This document shows, in pieces, positions 25,225 through 39,300 of a stretch of DNA of 64,000 nt. How positions within the stretch are numbered: position 1 is the first letter of the stretch; the number at the start of each line of letters is the position of its first letter. The stretch spans positions 1-64,000 of the forward strand of contig JAHDGF010000009.1 of the NCBI GenBank assembly GCA_020627785.1, read 5' to 3'. The stretch is from Saprospiraceae bacterium. Its GTDB lineage: Bacteria; Bacteroidota; Bacteroidia; Chitinophagales; Saprospiraceae. The translations under genes were made by a program, and so were the position numbers. Under the pieces are notes generated by a model. It searched no databases, was not told the origin of the DNA, and worked only from the letters and a program-made list of their open reading frames with translations.

Positions 25225-27054
25225 TTAAAACTTTCCGTATAAAAGTCCACCTTCCTCAAAGTAAGCATCTACCTTTTTTACAATCTCTTCAGGTACCACT
25301 AATTCTGGAGCATGATGAGGCTTAATCCGTGCGTCAATTATGAGCGAACCATTACAGCCCCAATGCTTGAATTTAATATCCGCATCTACACCATATATGT
25401 CATGGGACGGATTGGCTCGCGTAAAGGTTACCCAAAGGAAATTATTGAGCGTTTCTGCTAGAAAATCTGCTTGATCTACTAAGACAATCATTGGGAAGCC
25501 ATTTAAATCATGGTCCATCAATTTCTTAGCTAGGTTTTCTATTTCTTTTTGAGCACTTTCATGATCTACAAAGGGAGAAATTTGAATGGCAAGAATGCCA
25601 GGTAATGAAACTGCAATATTTGAAATCTCAGAAATCGTTTTCAATGATTCAGGGAATTCAGTTTGTAATTCTCTTAGCTTGGGTCCATTGCAAGCCATAA
25701 CAACTTTAGAGCCTGCGTTCCAACCTGAGCCAGAATAATCCAAGGTGTCAATGGTGGTTTTTGTTTGAAAATGTAAATCTCGTCTCCAATCAATTCTTTC
25801 CAACACATGATGGAAGAAAGAATCTATGTCGTGACAGTTTAAATCAGGAGTCTCCTCATCTTGAGCAGCGATGATTAAAAACTTTGCTAAAGATGTTTGA
25901 CCTGAACCTAGTATGCGATTGGCAATGGTCAGAATTTCTTCAGGTTTTTTATCTCGGAAAGGCATGTATCTTTCTTTTCCCACAGCAAGTAAAAGAGGGT
26001 GTACACCAGCAGCATCTACTGCATTGATTTCTACTAGTCCGGGGAATTCTCCTTCCGTTAATTCTTCCACCAATTCATGGATAAGATAGCCAAAACTTGA
26101 GTCTTCTTGCGGCGGTCTACCTACCACCGTAAATTGCCAAATGGCATCCTTTTTATGATAAACATTCTTTACTTCCATGACTGGAAAATCATGTGTCAAA
26201 CTGTAATATCCAAGATGATCTCCAAATGGCCCTTCTGGTTTTTTTACACCTTTTTTGATGACTCCAGTGATGACAAAATCTGCATCATTAGAGAGTAGGT
26301 ATCCTTCTTTATCAAATGAGTATTTAAACCTTCGACCATTTAACATTCCACCAAAGGTGAGTTCAGTCAAACCTTCTGGCATTGGCATTATTGCGGCGAA
26401 GGTATGAGATGGAGGTCCACCGATAAAAATACTGCATTTGAATTCTTCGTCACTTTCGTTGTATGCTTTGTGGTGTACACCAATGCCACGATGCAGCTGA
26501 TAGTGAAGACCTATTTCTTTATTTAAAATGTAATCATTTCCGTCCAATTGAATTCGATACATGCCGATGTTGGATTTCATGATGCTTTTACTTCCGGGAG
26601 GTAGGGTAGCAACTTGCGGACAGGTTACAAAGGCACCACCATCCATTGGCCAGCATTTTATAAGTGGCAGTTTGTCAATACTGGTTTTTTCAAATTTTGG
26701 GGCAAAGATTGTTTTTCTAGGAAGACCTTTTATGGCAGTGAAGCCTGCTTTAATAGCAGCCAAAGGATTTCTCAAAGCATAGGAAGGATCAGCCTTAAAT
26801 TTTGTTACATTTTTAACTTTGGGCATAGACTTTCTAAATAGAAAATCCGTCCTTTCTAAGGTGCCATATAGATTTGAGCAGGCTTGAAATTTACTGCCTT
26901 TTACCTTTTCAAACATTAAGGCTGGACCCTGAAGGTCAAAGACCCGACGATGGATCTCCGCCATTTCTAAATTAGGATCTACTTCGAATGGAATACGGAG
27001 TAATTGACCCGTTTTTTCAAGGTCTAATAAGGCCTCTTCTAAATTTTTATACAT
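25225..27054 (-). CDS. UbiD-family decarboxylase (prFMN-dependent, menaquinone-type)
   Basis: From the ATG at 27054 the 609-residue protein matches the long UbiD family. It contains EMAEIHRRVF, NIGMYRIQLDGND, YQLHRGIGVHH, the EGPFGDHLGYY motif and a C-terminal GVDADIKFKHWG. This family uses prenylated FMN and is often annotated as menaquinone biosynthesis decarboxylase in Bacteroidota. No UbiX flavin prenyltransferase or other mqn/men gene is in the window, so the exact substrate is uncertain. It converges with the thiolase-like gene, 13 bases apart. Confidence 0.85.
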   Translation of the reverse strand: MYKNLEEALLDLEKTGQLLRIPFEVDPNLEMAEIHRRVFDLQGPALMFEKVKGSKFQACSNLYGTLERTDFLFRKSMPKVKNVTKFKADPSYALRNPLAAIKAGFTAIKGLPRKTIFAPKFEKTSIDKLPLIKCWPMDGGAFVTCPQVATLPPGSKSIMKSNIGMYRIQLDGNDYILNKEIGLHYQLHRGIGVHHKAYNESDEEFKCSIFIGGPPSHTFAAIMPMPEGLTELTFGGMLNGRRFKYSFDKEGYLLSNDADFVITGVIKKGVKKPEGPFGDHLGYYSLTHDFPVMEVKNVYHKKDAIWQFTVVGRPPQEDSSFGYLIHELVEELTEGEFPGLVEINAVDAAGVHPLLLAVGKERYMPFRDKKPEEILTIANRILGSGQTSLAKFLIIAAQDEETPDLNCHDIDSFFHHVLERIDWRRDLHFQTKTTIDTLDYSGSGWNAGSKVVMACNGPKLRELQTEFPESLKTISEISNIAVSLPGILAIQISPFVDHESAQKEIENLAKKLMDHDLNGFPMIVLVDQADFLAETLNNFLWVTFTRANPSHDIYGVDADIKFKHWGCNGSLIIDARIKPHHAPELVVPEEIVKKVDAYFEEGGLLYGKF

Positions 27055-27239
27055 ACACAATATTAAAGCTAAGTTAGGGGCTTATTGTTTAAAATTCGGC
27101 GTAAAAATTTTGCCTTTTTTTTAGGTATAAATAGCATATTAACAATGCTAATTAGTGGAGTTATACATAAAAATATTTTTAATATGATTAATTTCAATCT
27201 TTAGCTAAGTACCCCTTATTCAATAACTACACAATGCGA

Positions 27240-27268
27240 TAAAATCTAGCTGTTTATTCTAGATTTTA
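27240..27268 (+). promoter_or_regulatory. Inverted repeat in the leader of the giant gene
   Basis: TAAAATCTAG (27240-27249) and CTAGATTTTA (27259-27268) are a perfect 10-base inverted repeat with a 9-base loop, 52 bases before the giant gene start. No T-run follows that would terminate transcription. It may be an operator or a 5' leader hairpin. The surrounding 27061-27320 is otherwise AT-rich and without an ORF. Confidence 0.45.
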
Positions 27269-27320
27269 TTGTGAATCTATCCCAATAGACCGGTTATGAA
27301 TTAATAACTAAGGTCACTCA

Positions 27321-30300
27321 ATGAATTTAATTAAGAGAATTCTTAAGCAAAGCTATGTCTTTTCATGTGTTAAAAGACGGGTTTGTATTTCCATAAGTTT
27401 TTTACTGCTTATTTGCTTTCAAGCTTATTCGCATGGAACTCAAGTGGGATACTGTATTACCACCTCAGGCGCTATCAGAGTTTATATTGAACATTGGCAT
27501 GGAGATATTTCTCCTGCTGCAGTGACCAATGCTCTGGTTGTCATTAATGTTACAGATTCATCAACTGGAATGACGACTACATCGATGAGTATTCCCAATG
27601 GTGTTGTCTGGAATACTGCGGTAGGAAGTCTTCCTGATTGTAAAGGTCCTATGAATGTGGTATCTTCTTGTCCAGGTAGGGCCAATGTTTACAATGATTG
27701 GGTGTATTGGGATTTTCTACCTCCTTCTTGCTTTGTAAATTTAGAAATTGAAGTAGCTGAAGTAGTTGGTAGTGATTCATGGTATTTTGATGAAGCTTGT
27801 ACTGAGTTGTATCCAGTAACTTTTGTTGATAGTTTTATCGATTGTGTTCCTCCTAATATTACTTGTCCCTCAGATATTACCTCAGAGGTAAACACTACTG
27901 ATTGTGAGGCGAATCTTACTGGACTTGAACCAGAAATTTTGTTTGATGATTGTACGGCACTTGAAGATATCATATTGACTTATGATATTACTGGTGCAAC
28001 AACTAGAAGTGGAAGCGGACCAGCCGATGGAATTTTTGAAAAGGGAGTTTCTAGGGTAACGTATTCTGCAGAGGATGAGTCAGGTAAGATTAGTATGTGT
28101 TCTTTTTTAGTGACGATTGAAGATACAACCCGACCAGCCATTACCTGCCCATCATCGTTAAATTTATCCTGCGATGATCCAGCTTATGCTACACTAATTT
28201 CAGATTGGTTGGACAGTGTTACGGCAAGTGACTTTTGTGGAATTTTAGATATCACCAATGATTACGATCCAGATGGTTTTGTATTTACAACACCTGAAGA
28301 TCCAACAAAATATATTTCACCATCAACTTCAATTTCTACCGGAAGTTATGCTTTAAGCCATTTGGTTTCAAAAAATTTATTCGTCATTGATAATAAGTGC
28401 GAACACGAAATTAGCTTCCAAATTGAAGAAGTTTCTGGACAAAACATATTTGACTATCCATTGAAAGCTCGGGTTAACTTTGAGAATCTATTAAAGTATG
28501 ATCACCAATTTATGATTACAGATTCTGATGATAGAATTGTTCCATTTATAGTTGATCGTCAAGAAGAAGAGTATTTAGATATTTGGATGAAAATCCCGGC
28601 ATTGAAAGCAGGGGAGTCAAATGAATTCAAATTTCAATATGGATCTTGTGAATCTATATCATATAACTTTGAGGATATATTTTCAGAGGAAAACACCCCA
28701 GAAAATGCCATTCGATATCAAAAGACGCCAAAAATCGAAGGTGCCCTGATTTCTACGAAACCCTTTTATGCAAAACCGGAGCCTTCGATTTCTGAGCAAG
28801 GAGGGGCACGAATGATGGATTGCAACTGTACCGTTACACAAGGGACGCAGAGCTTTCCCATTAATGCTATTAAGAATGCTGAAGATGACGTAAGTTTCTT
28901 TTCTTATGGTACTCCTAATGGTGCTTCCGCAAATACAGGATTAGAGATGAATGATGCTGTAGTTCTGTTTTTATATGAAAACACATTAACGGGGGAGATC
29001 AGTTTGTTTATCTTGATTGATGATGCTGGAGGTGGAAATGGAGGTGCTGGAAGTGTGGATTTCTTCTGTTTACCTACGACTGCAACGTTAGACTTCTCAG
29101 ATGATCCAGGAGAAATTTCAGGAATATTCCCTACCGTCACTGCCAATTGGCGATGGGCAAATTGTTGTACCGATGGAGCATTGATTGGTAATATGGAATG
29201 TGGATCTACCTTTGATTTTTATCCAGATTTTACCTCTGGGATAAATGATATAAAATGGGCCTCAGGAACACTAGCTGCGCCTACTTTTACAAGTTTTGGT
29301 TCCTTAGAAGAACCTGTCAGAATAACTTGCGGTATGTCCATGCCGAGCTGCTGTCCAAATGCAAACACAGTAACATCAACGAATGCTAGTTGTCCATCTT
29401 CTACAGATGGATCTGTTGATGTAGTTCCAGATGCCAGCGGTGGACCCTATGATTTCATATGGTCCAATGGAGCAACCACTGAAGATTTAAATGATATAGC
29501 TGCTGGTGATTACACAGTAACAATAACGGACGCTCTCGATTGTGAGCAAATCATTGATGTGACAGTTGAAGTTGAAAATGAACCGACTCTGGTTTGCCCT
29601 GCAATTATTACCATTGATTATGAAGGTGATATGGCTACAGTGGAATTGGATGATCTGATGTATACAATTAATTATGATTGTCCGGATGATGTAAAAGTTG
29701 ACTGTGTTGGTTGTGGTGAATTTGATTGTGATGATCAAAACACTAGTACAAATGTTACCATTACAGGAACAGACGAAGTTGGGAATAGTGATGCGTGTAC
29801 TATTTCAGTTTTCTTAAGAAATAGTTCTCCAGAGATTACTTGTCCGGTAGATTTAAATATAGATTGCCTGGAAGAAGATAAAGAGGGTTTAATCAATGAT
29901 TGGTTAACGACCGTAAGTTCAAGTGCTGATGATTTACAATCTATTTCTAATGATTATGATGAAGATGGATTTACACTTGTCACTCTGATTGATGAAGATG
30001 ACCTTATGGGGTCCCAGTCAGGGAAACAAAGTATTCATAGTCCCCAAGATTTCTACTTTGTAGTTGGAGCAAAATTACCCCCTCCTCCTGTGCCAATGAA
30101 GGGATCCCAGGTTGTTACTTTCACAGCAACAGATGTTTGTGGGAATACAAGTACCTGTACAGCATCCATCATCATAACAGATTCAACACCTCCAGAAATA
30201 ACATGTCCAACTGATCTGACCATTGAATGCGGGCAAGCTAACAATGATGCGATTATTCAATTGTGGCTTGAAAGTGTTTCAGCTACAGATTCATGTAGTG

Positions 30301-33300
30301 ATGAGGTAACCATAACAAATAACTTTGTGGATACATTCACAGGAGGCTGCGGAGACACAGGTACAAGAACAGTAACCTTTACAGCGGATGATGGCTGTGG
30401 TAATACAAGTTCTTGCACGGCTACTATAACCATGGAAGATTCACTCGCTCCAGAATTTTTAATGAAGCCTCAAGATTCTAATGGGGAATGCATTAATTCA
30501 TTAGGTGCAACAGGCCTCAGAAATGCTTGGTTGAGTAGTAACGGTGGTGGAATGGCAGTTGACGATTGTGATGCTAATGTGACTTGGACAACAACCTTAG
30601 AATCTCGAACGGAAGAATGTGGATACACTTGGTCGGAAACTTATGTTTTTACCATTACGGATGATTGTGGGAATTCTGCAACGGCAGCAGCAACCTTTAC
30701 CGTTGAGGATACAGATCCTCCTACATTAAATGTACCAGCTGATCGTACGGTAAATTGTGCAACGAACAATGAAACTACACTAGAGAATCAGTTAAATCTT
30801 GCGACTGCAGTTGATGATTGTACACTTAATGCAGACATAGATATTGAATATCAATTATATAATACGATAAATGGTTGTGGAAATTCTAGTACACGAATCT
30901 ATTTATTTAGGGCCACAGATGAATGTGGTAACCAAACAACAGATTTTTACAGCTTTACTATTCAAGATATTGTGGATCCAACCTGGGTTGATTTGCCTGG
31001 GACTTTGGTGTTAGAGTGTGGTGATGAAGACAATCCTGTTTTAATAGAAGCTTGGTTAGAAGATGTTGAAGATGCAATGACAGATGCCTGTGGAGGAGAG
31101 GTGTTTTTAACACACAATTGGGATGGAAATTTAAATGAAGGTTGTAATCAAAATACGACCATAACATTTACAGTCGAAGATGAATGCGGAAACTCTAGGA
31201 CCTTAAATCGTGTCATCGCAGTCAGGGATACAGAAGTTCCTATCTTCCTTAATTGTCCTACGGATATGACGGTGAATGTTGATATCGATGTCTGTGAGGC
31301 AAATGTGGTTTTTTCGACGCCGATTGCTCATGACAATTGCACGGAACCTTTGGTGGTTACCCAGACTATAGGATTAGTTTCAGGATCACCGTTTCCAGTA
31401 GGGAATACCTTAATAAGATTTGAAACAAGCGATGAATGCAACAGAAGAGCATTGTGTCAATTTACCATCACTGTTGTAGATACTGATACACCAAGCCTTG
31501 ACTGCCCATCAAATGTTGAAGCTTGTACTGCAGCAGGCGCTTGTACATGGACTGCGGATGATTCTGTATTATTTATCGGCGTAGATAATTGCGGGATACG
31601 AACAACACAATATTCCATTGAAGGGGCAACAGAACTATCAAGAAGGAGTGGAACTGCTGAAGGTAGACCTTTTAATATTGGTACTAGTACGGTATGCTAC
31701 TATGTGACAGATACAGAAGGGAATGAAACCTCTTGTTGTTTTGATGTAATTGTGTCAGACTGTGAAGATCCTAGCATCACCTGTCCTGAAGATATTACTG
31801 TTGAGTGTGATGCTGCTGGAAATGCTGCGGATCTTGCCGCTTGGATTGCCATGGTATCTGGTGCAGATAATTGTGATATAGATGAGATTATTTCAAATCC
31901 ATATAATAATATTTCTGATTGCGGTGAATCGGAGACCATCATTTACGAGTTTCAAGCCATTGATGAAGCAGGAAATGTAACAACATGTTTTTCTTCGTTT
32001 ACCATTGAGGATACTACTGTCCCAGTGATTGAAACTGGAGCTTCTGACGGAGTTTCAAATTGCGATGAGGCAGATTCTGATCTATTGGATTGGTTGAATT
32101 CTAATGGAGGAGCAGAGGCTTCAGATATCTGTGGTGATATAACCTGGACAAATGACTTTGGTGATGGCGCATCTACAGGATGTTCAGGTGTTACCTCTTT
32201 GTCCGTTGTTTTTACAGCTACCGATGCTTGTGGAAATACTTCTACAACCAGTGCAGATTTTAACGTAGATGACAATATTGAACCAGAAATTACCTGTCCA
32301 GAAAACATAACACTGTCCTGTGGTAATCCCGCCAATGATGCGATCATTGATTTGTGGGTGCTCTCAGCAACAGCAACTGACAATTGCACAAATCCTGTGA
32401 TCACAAGTACTTATCCAGATGAGTATTCACCAGATTGTGCTGGAGCAGGTATATATGAAATTTCTTTTACAGCAGAAGATGATTGTGGTAATACTTCAGA
32501 GTGTGTAGCCACCATTTCTATCGAGGATGAAATTCCTCCAAGCTTCATTATGAAGCCTCAGACCTTAATTGTAGAATGTGATGGCGATGGAAATAATGGA
32601 GAGATTAAAGCTTGGTTAACTGACAATGGAAATGCCATGGCAGAAGATGATTGTGATTCAGATTTAACATGGGATTTTGAAGAACTATCATCAACAACCG
32701 ACTGTGGTGAGACAACTGATTATATTTTTACATTCATTGTTACAGATGCTTGTGGTAATTCATCTACTGCCAATGGAATGGTCCAAATTGAAGATACAGT
32801 AGGTCCAATCATTACAGCTCCAGATGACTTGACCATTGCTTGTGATGGTGCAGATCCATCAGCTTCAGTTGATGCTTGGATTGCAACGGCAACTGCGACG
32901 GATCTCTGTGGAGATGTTACCATAGCAGCAGAACTTTATAATTCAATATCTGGATGTGGAGAGACCTATTCTGAAACTTATTTATTTGTAGCCACAGATG
33001 ATTGTGGTAATCAAACAACTGAGATTGCAACCATTGTTATAGAAGACAGTACTCCTCCAACTTTAACTTGTCCAGATGATTTAACCATTGAATGTGGAGC
33101 ACTTGAAAATGCAACGATTATTACGGCTTGGTTAAATGAAGTTACAGCAGCAGATAATTGCGGCAATGTTACTTTTTCAAATAACTACACTGGTCTTCTT
33201 CCTGCAAATTGTGGAGGATCAATCACCATTACTTTTACTGGTGTTGATGACTGTGGCAATACCAATACCTGTGCAGCTGATATAATTATGCAGGACGTAA

Positions 33301-36300
33301 CCATTCCTGATTTTGTAAATTGTCCAGAGGATATTACCATCAATGTGGATACAGATGAATGCGGTTCAAATCCAATATTTTCTACGCCGATAGCAGTAGA
33401 TAACTGTGATGTTACCGTTACTCAAACTGCTGGTCCAGCAAGTGGAACTAGTTTTCCTTTAGGGGAGTCAACGGTAGAATTTACAGCTACCGATGCTTGT
33501 GGAAATACTAATACTTGTGAATTTACAATTACTGTGGTTGATTCAGATGTACCATTGATTCTATGCCCTTCTACGACCATTGAAGTATGCGCTGACGAAG
33601 GTACTTGCCTTTGGACGTCCACTGATATCGGCCCTAGTCTTGGATTGGAAAACTGTCCAGATTATAGCATTAGTTATTCTGTAACTGGTGTGAGTAGTGG
33701 AACTGGAGCAGATGATGCTTCAGGAACTATTTTTAATATTGGCACAAGTACAGTTTGTTATACCGTTGAGGATAGCTCTGGCAATACTTCTAGTTGTTGC
33801 TTTAATATTATTGTTTCTGATTGTGAAGCTCCGGTCATTAATTGTCCAGCGGATCTTACGGTCGAATGTGCAGAAACATCTAGCACACCTGGTTCGTCCG
33901 GAATATTAAGATGGAATCATAATTCTGCTGGCGGTACAAGTTATGCTGCAGAGAATGCAATTCCTTCCGTTGTTAGCAGTGCCAATGATATTAATTTTGG
34001 TATGGGATTGACTTTATTAGATGGAAGTGCTAATCCAACGACCATACCAAACGGAACAAATTATGAGCATGTTCTTACAGGAGTAACAACCAATACTTTT
34101 GCTGCGGCTAAAGCTGCTGATGATTATGTTGAAACGTGTTTTACAACTGGAGCTGCTGGAACGCTTACGCAAATACAACAAGGGATAGTCCCGACTGCTT
34201 GGGGTGGTTCTGCAGCTGGTAGTTTTAAAGTTGCGGCTGAAATAAGTTCAGACGGATTTACAACAAATACACTATTATATTCAAATGCTCAAATCAGTGA
34301 TCCAAATGCGACGGGTAATTATGCCTTATATCAAGAGAGCCTCGCATTTCCACTAGTTGCAGGACAAACCTACAAGATCAGATATTATTTATATGATGAA
34401 CAGAATAATGCAAATCTTGCAGATGGTACACCACTTCCAGACAATACGGTTGCGTTTGATGATTTGGAATTAACCATTCAGGAAGGTCCAATGCTAACTG
34501 GTAATGGCGCACAACTTCAAGACTGGTTGGCTTCAGTTACTGCGACAGACAATTGTGAAGACAGTCCTATTATTTCTAATATTTTATTTAATGATATAAG
34601 CAGCTGTGGAAACAGCCAAATCTGGGTGTATGAATTTACAGCCATTGATTACTATGGAAATTCTACAGTGTGTCAAGCAACCTTTACCATAGAAGATAAT
34701 ACTCCTCCAAATATTGATGTATTTGCCTCTAACCTAACGGTAGAATGCGATGAATCATCCAGTGATGATTTATTGGGCTGGTTGAATAATGCTGGTGGTG
34801 CTTCAGCCACAGATATTTGTGGAGGCGTCCAATGGTCTAATAATTACACGAGTTCACTAACAGATGGATGTGGCGATACAGGTGAAGTGTTTGTAGTTTT
34901 TGTAGCTACGGACGATTGTGGAAATACCGCAACAACTTCAGCGAGCTTTAGAGTTGAGGATACCGTCGCTCCTGAAATAAATTGTCCTCTGCCAATTATT
35001 CTTGAATGTGGTGATTTAGCCAATGATGCAATAATCGCCAATTGGTTAACGACCGTGTCTGGAGAAGATGAATGTGGAAATGTTAGCTTTACTAATAATT
35101 ACCCAAGTGGTTTTGTACCTACCTGTGGCGATGCTGGAGTATACACAGTGACCTTCACGGCAATCGATGATTGTGGTAATACAAATACTTGCACCTCAGA
35201 AATTATCTTACTTGATCGATTAAATCCTGTATTCGATGTTCAGCCGGATGATTTGGTTATTGAATGTGCCTCTGATGATTACGCAAGCCTTTATTCGGCT
35301 TGGTTGGCTAGTAATGGGAATGGAATTGCCTCTGATCTTTGTGGTGAAATTACTTGGTTGATTGAGTCTCAAGATGAATTGGGAGGTTGCGGCGAGAATT
35401 CAAACATCCCTCACTTATTTACAGTCACTGATGCATGCGGAAATTCTTCAACAGCCATTGCAAATGTAATTACTGAAGATACGACATCACCTGAATTAAC
35501 TTTACCTACAGATCTTGTAGTTGAATGCGATGGTGCTGGAAATATTGCAGAAAAAAATGCTTGGCTAGAAACAGTTTCTGCAACTGATCTTTGTGGTGAA
35601 ATCACCACAGCCTTTGTGCTTGAAAATTCTATTTCTGCATGTGGCGATTCTAATACAGAAGTTTATTTATTTATTGCTACGGATGAATGTGGAAATGAAA
35701 GTACAGGATTAGCATCCTTCACAATAGAAGATACAGTCTCACCTGAAATAATTTGTCCAGAAGATTTAATGCTTGAATGTGGAGCTGCAGGCAATGATCT
35801 TGAAATTGTAGCATGGTTGTCATCGGCAGAAGGATCAGATATTTGCGGAAGCGTAAGAGTTGTAAATAATTATACAGGATTAATCCCAGAAGATTGTGAT
35901 GGTAGTTTAGAAATTACTTTTACGGCCGTGGATGATTGTGGAAATACCACTTCCTGTACAGCGATGATCTTGATGGATGATACTACGGAGCCAAGTTTTA
36001 TAAACTGTCCTCCTGAGGATCTTACCATTAATGTTGATATTGATGAGTGTGGGGCAAATCCAATTTTTTCTACACCAATTGCAGAAGATAATTGCATGGT
36101 TACTGTAACACAAACTGCTGGTCCAATTTCGGGTTCAGAGTTTGAACTAGGAACCAATGCTGTTGAATTTACGGCAACCGATGGATGTGGGAACACAGCC
36201 CTTTGTCAATTTAATATCATCGTTGTGGATTCGGATGAGCCGACGATACTTTGTCCTTCTTCAACTGTGCAGGCTTGTGTTGATTTAGGATCATGTTCTT

Positions 36301-39300
36301 GGACTTCAGTGGACATCGCACCAAGCCTTGGTGTTGAAAATTGCCCGGATTATACAATTGATTATACGATAACCGGTGCTACAGTTTCAGATGGCACTGA
36401 TGATGCAAGTGGGGAAGTGTTTGAGTTAGGATCTTCTATGGTCTGTTATACTATTACCGATTCAAGTGGAAATAATTCAGTTTGTTGTTTTAATGTAATG
36501 GTCACAGATTGCGAAAACCCATCAATCAGCTGTTCAGATGAATTGAACGTTGCTTGTGGAATGGAGGATGTAGAAGCATGGCAAGAAAGCATTGCAGCGA
36601 CCATTACAGATAATTGCAGTGCTGCAGAAGATATGTCGATTGATATAACGTTAATCACAGATTTTAGTAGTTGCGGTAATACCTTTGAGCAGTCCTACTT
36701 GTTTACTGTAACAGATGAGGCTGGAAATATGGCTACCTGTATCGCAACTTATGAAACAGATGATGAGGTCAATCCAGTGATTGATGTAGACGCACAAGAT
36801 CTAACTTTAGAATGTGACGGTTCGAGTCAGAGTGTTGCCTTGCAAGCATGGTTGAATAATAATGGTGGTGCAGTAGCTACTGATGTATGTAGTGAGCCAG
36901 TGACTTGGAGCAATAATTTTACTGGAGGCACTATAGAAAGCTGTGACCCTACGGGTGGTGTTGAAGTAATATTTACAGCAACCGATGATTGCGGAAATAC
37001 AAGTACGACAAGCGCAATATTTACCATTGATGATACAACGGCTCCAGAATTATTCTGTCCGTCGAATATTACTTTAGAATGTTCTGATGAAGTAAATGAA
37101 GCAATCATTGAAAGCTGGTTGACTGACGTATCAGCCATAGATGCTTGTGAAAGCTCATTGGCGGTGACAAATAATTATGCGGATGTTTTTGTAGATGCTT
37201 GCGGAGAGACTGGAGTATATACCATTACTTTTACAGTTACGGATGCTTGCGCAAATGTGTCAACTTGCGATCGTACAATCACCTTAGTTGATACAACAAA
37301 TCCAACGATTGAAATTGAAGCGCAAGACTTGACCCTTGAATGCGCAGACGCAGATAATGCAGTACTAATTGAGACGTGGGAGAATACTCAAGGAGGTGCA
37401 GTTGCTTCCGATGCATGTAGCGATGAAGCCTTGATTTGGGAAATAATAGAAGAAATTGAAATATCAGGCTGCGGTGATTTAACAACTACCTTGTATGTGT
37501 TTGAGGTTACAGATAATTGTGGAAATACCAATACAACATCGGCTAGCATAATAGTAGAAGATACAACTCCTCCAGTCTTAATTTTACCTGAAGATCAAGT
37601 CGAGGAATGTGGAGCGATTGTCGTTGATTTAGTCACATGGCAAGGGGAAGCAATGGCTTCAGATCTTTGTGGTGAGGTGACGATAGATGTCATACTTTGG
37701 AACACGATTAGTGGCTGCGGTGGAACTGAAACCGAAATATATTTATTCACGGCAACTGATGAATGTGGTAATGAAACCACAGGGCTTGCGAATTATGAAA
37801 CCGAAGATTCGATCAGTCCAGAAATAACTTGCCCAGAGGATTTGGCTTTGACTTGCGGTAATGAGAATAACGATCAATTAATTGCTGCATGGCTTAAGAT
37901 GGCGGTTTCAACAGATGTAAATGATTGTAGTGAGACCACCATTTCTTATTCCATGCCTGGCGGATTGCCAATGCCATTGGATTGTGCAGATGGTGAAGGA
38001 ATTGATGTGACATTCACCGCAACAGATGCATGTGGAAATACGAGCACCTGCGTTGCCACCATAACTATGGATGATGAAGAGGCGCCTTATTTTTCTAATT
38101 GTCCGACCAACCTTACAGTAAATGTAGATGTCGATCTTTGCGAAAGCAATGTGGTTTATAGCACTCCAATTGCCTTAGATAATTGTGATGGAATGGTTAC
38201 AGTTACACTCGAAGAGGGGCCTGCTAGTGGAACTGCCTTTGAGTTAGGCACAACAACGGTTACATTCTTAGCAACAGATCATTGTGGGAACACAAGTACC
38301 TGTAGTTTTGATATTACAGTCATTGATAGTGATGTCCCATCCATAGATTGTCCGAGCAATCAAGTTGTCGTATGTGCAGATGAAGGTACTTGTACTTGGG
38401 TGTCTGACGAACAGACCGATCCATTGTTCAATGATAATTGTCCTGGGTTGGAGTTGCGATATGAAATAGAAGGTGCTACAACAGCGAATGGTGATGAAAC
38501 TGTTGCAGGAGATGGAATCGTATTTAATCTGGGTTCAAGCATTGTAACTTACATCATTAAAGATCCTGCAGGAAATGAGTCAAGCTGCAGCTTTGTAGTT
38601 GTCGTGGAAGATTGTGAAAATCCAACAATTAGCTGTTCAGATGAATTGAACGTGGCTTGTGGAATGGAGGATGTTGAAGCGTGGCAAGAAAGCATTGCAG
38701 CGACCATTACAGATAATTGCAGTGCTGCAGAAGATATGTCGATTGATATAACGTTAATCACAGATTTTAGTAGTTGTGGAAATACCTTCGAACAAACTTA
38801 CTTATTTAGAGTAACGGATGAAGCAGGAAATACGGCTACCTGTATCGCAACTTATGAAACGGATGATGAGGTCAATCCAGTGATTGACATTGAAGCGGAA
38901 AACCTTACGCTTGAGTGTGATGGTTCAACCCAGAGTACTGCCTTACAGGCCTGGTTGAATAATAATGGTGGCGCTGAAGCCTCAGATGATTGCAGTGGTC
39001 CAGTTGTTTGGAGTAACAACTTAATTGATGATTTAATTACTAGCTGTGGACCCAATGGTTCCATCGAAGTCATATTTACAGCTACAGACGACTGTGGAAA
39101 TGCAAGTACTACAAGTGCAACATTTACCATTGAGGATACCACAGCTCCAGAGATTATTTGTCCAGACAACATTACCTTGGAGTGTTCTGATCCTATCAAT
39201 GAAAGTATCATTACAAGTTGGTTGACAGACGTTTCTTCAGTAGATGCTTGTCAAAGTTCGATTGTCGTTGAAAATAATTATGCAGATATATTCTCAGATG

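Noticed and set aside
25214-25230. TTTTAATG-G-CATTAAAA between convergent genes as a terminator
   Set aside because: A loop of one base cannot form this hairpin without opening several A-T pairs, and it overlaps both stop regions.
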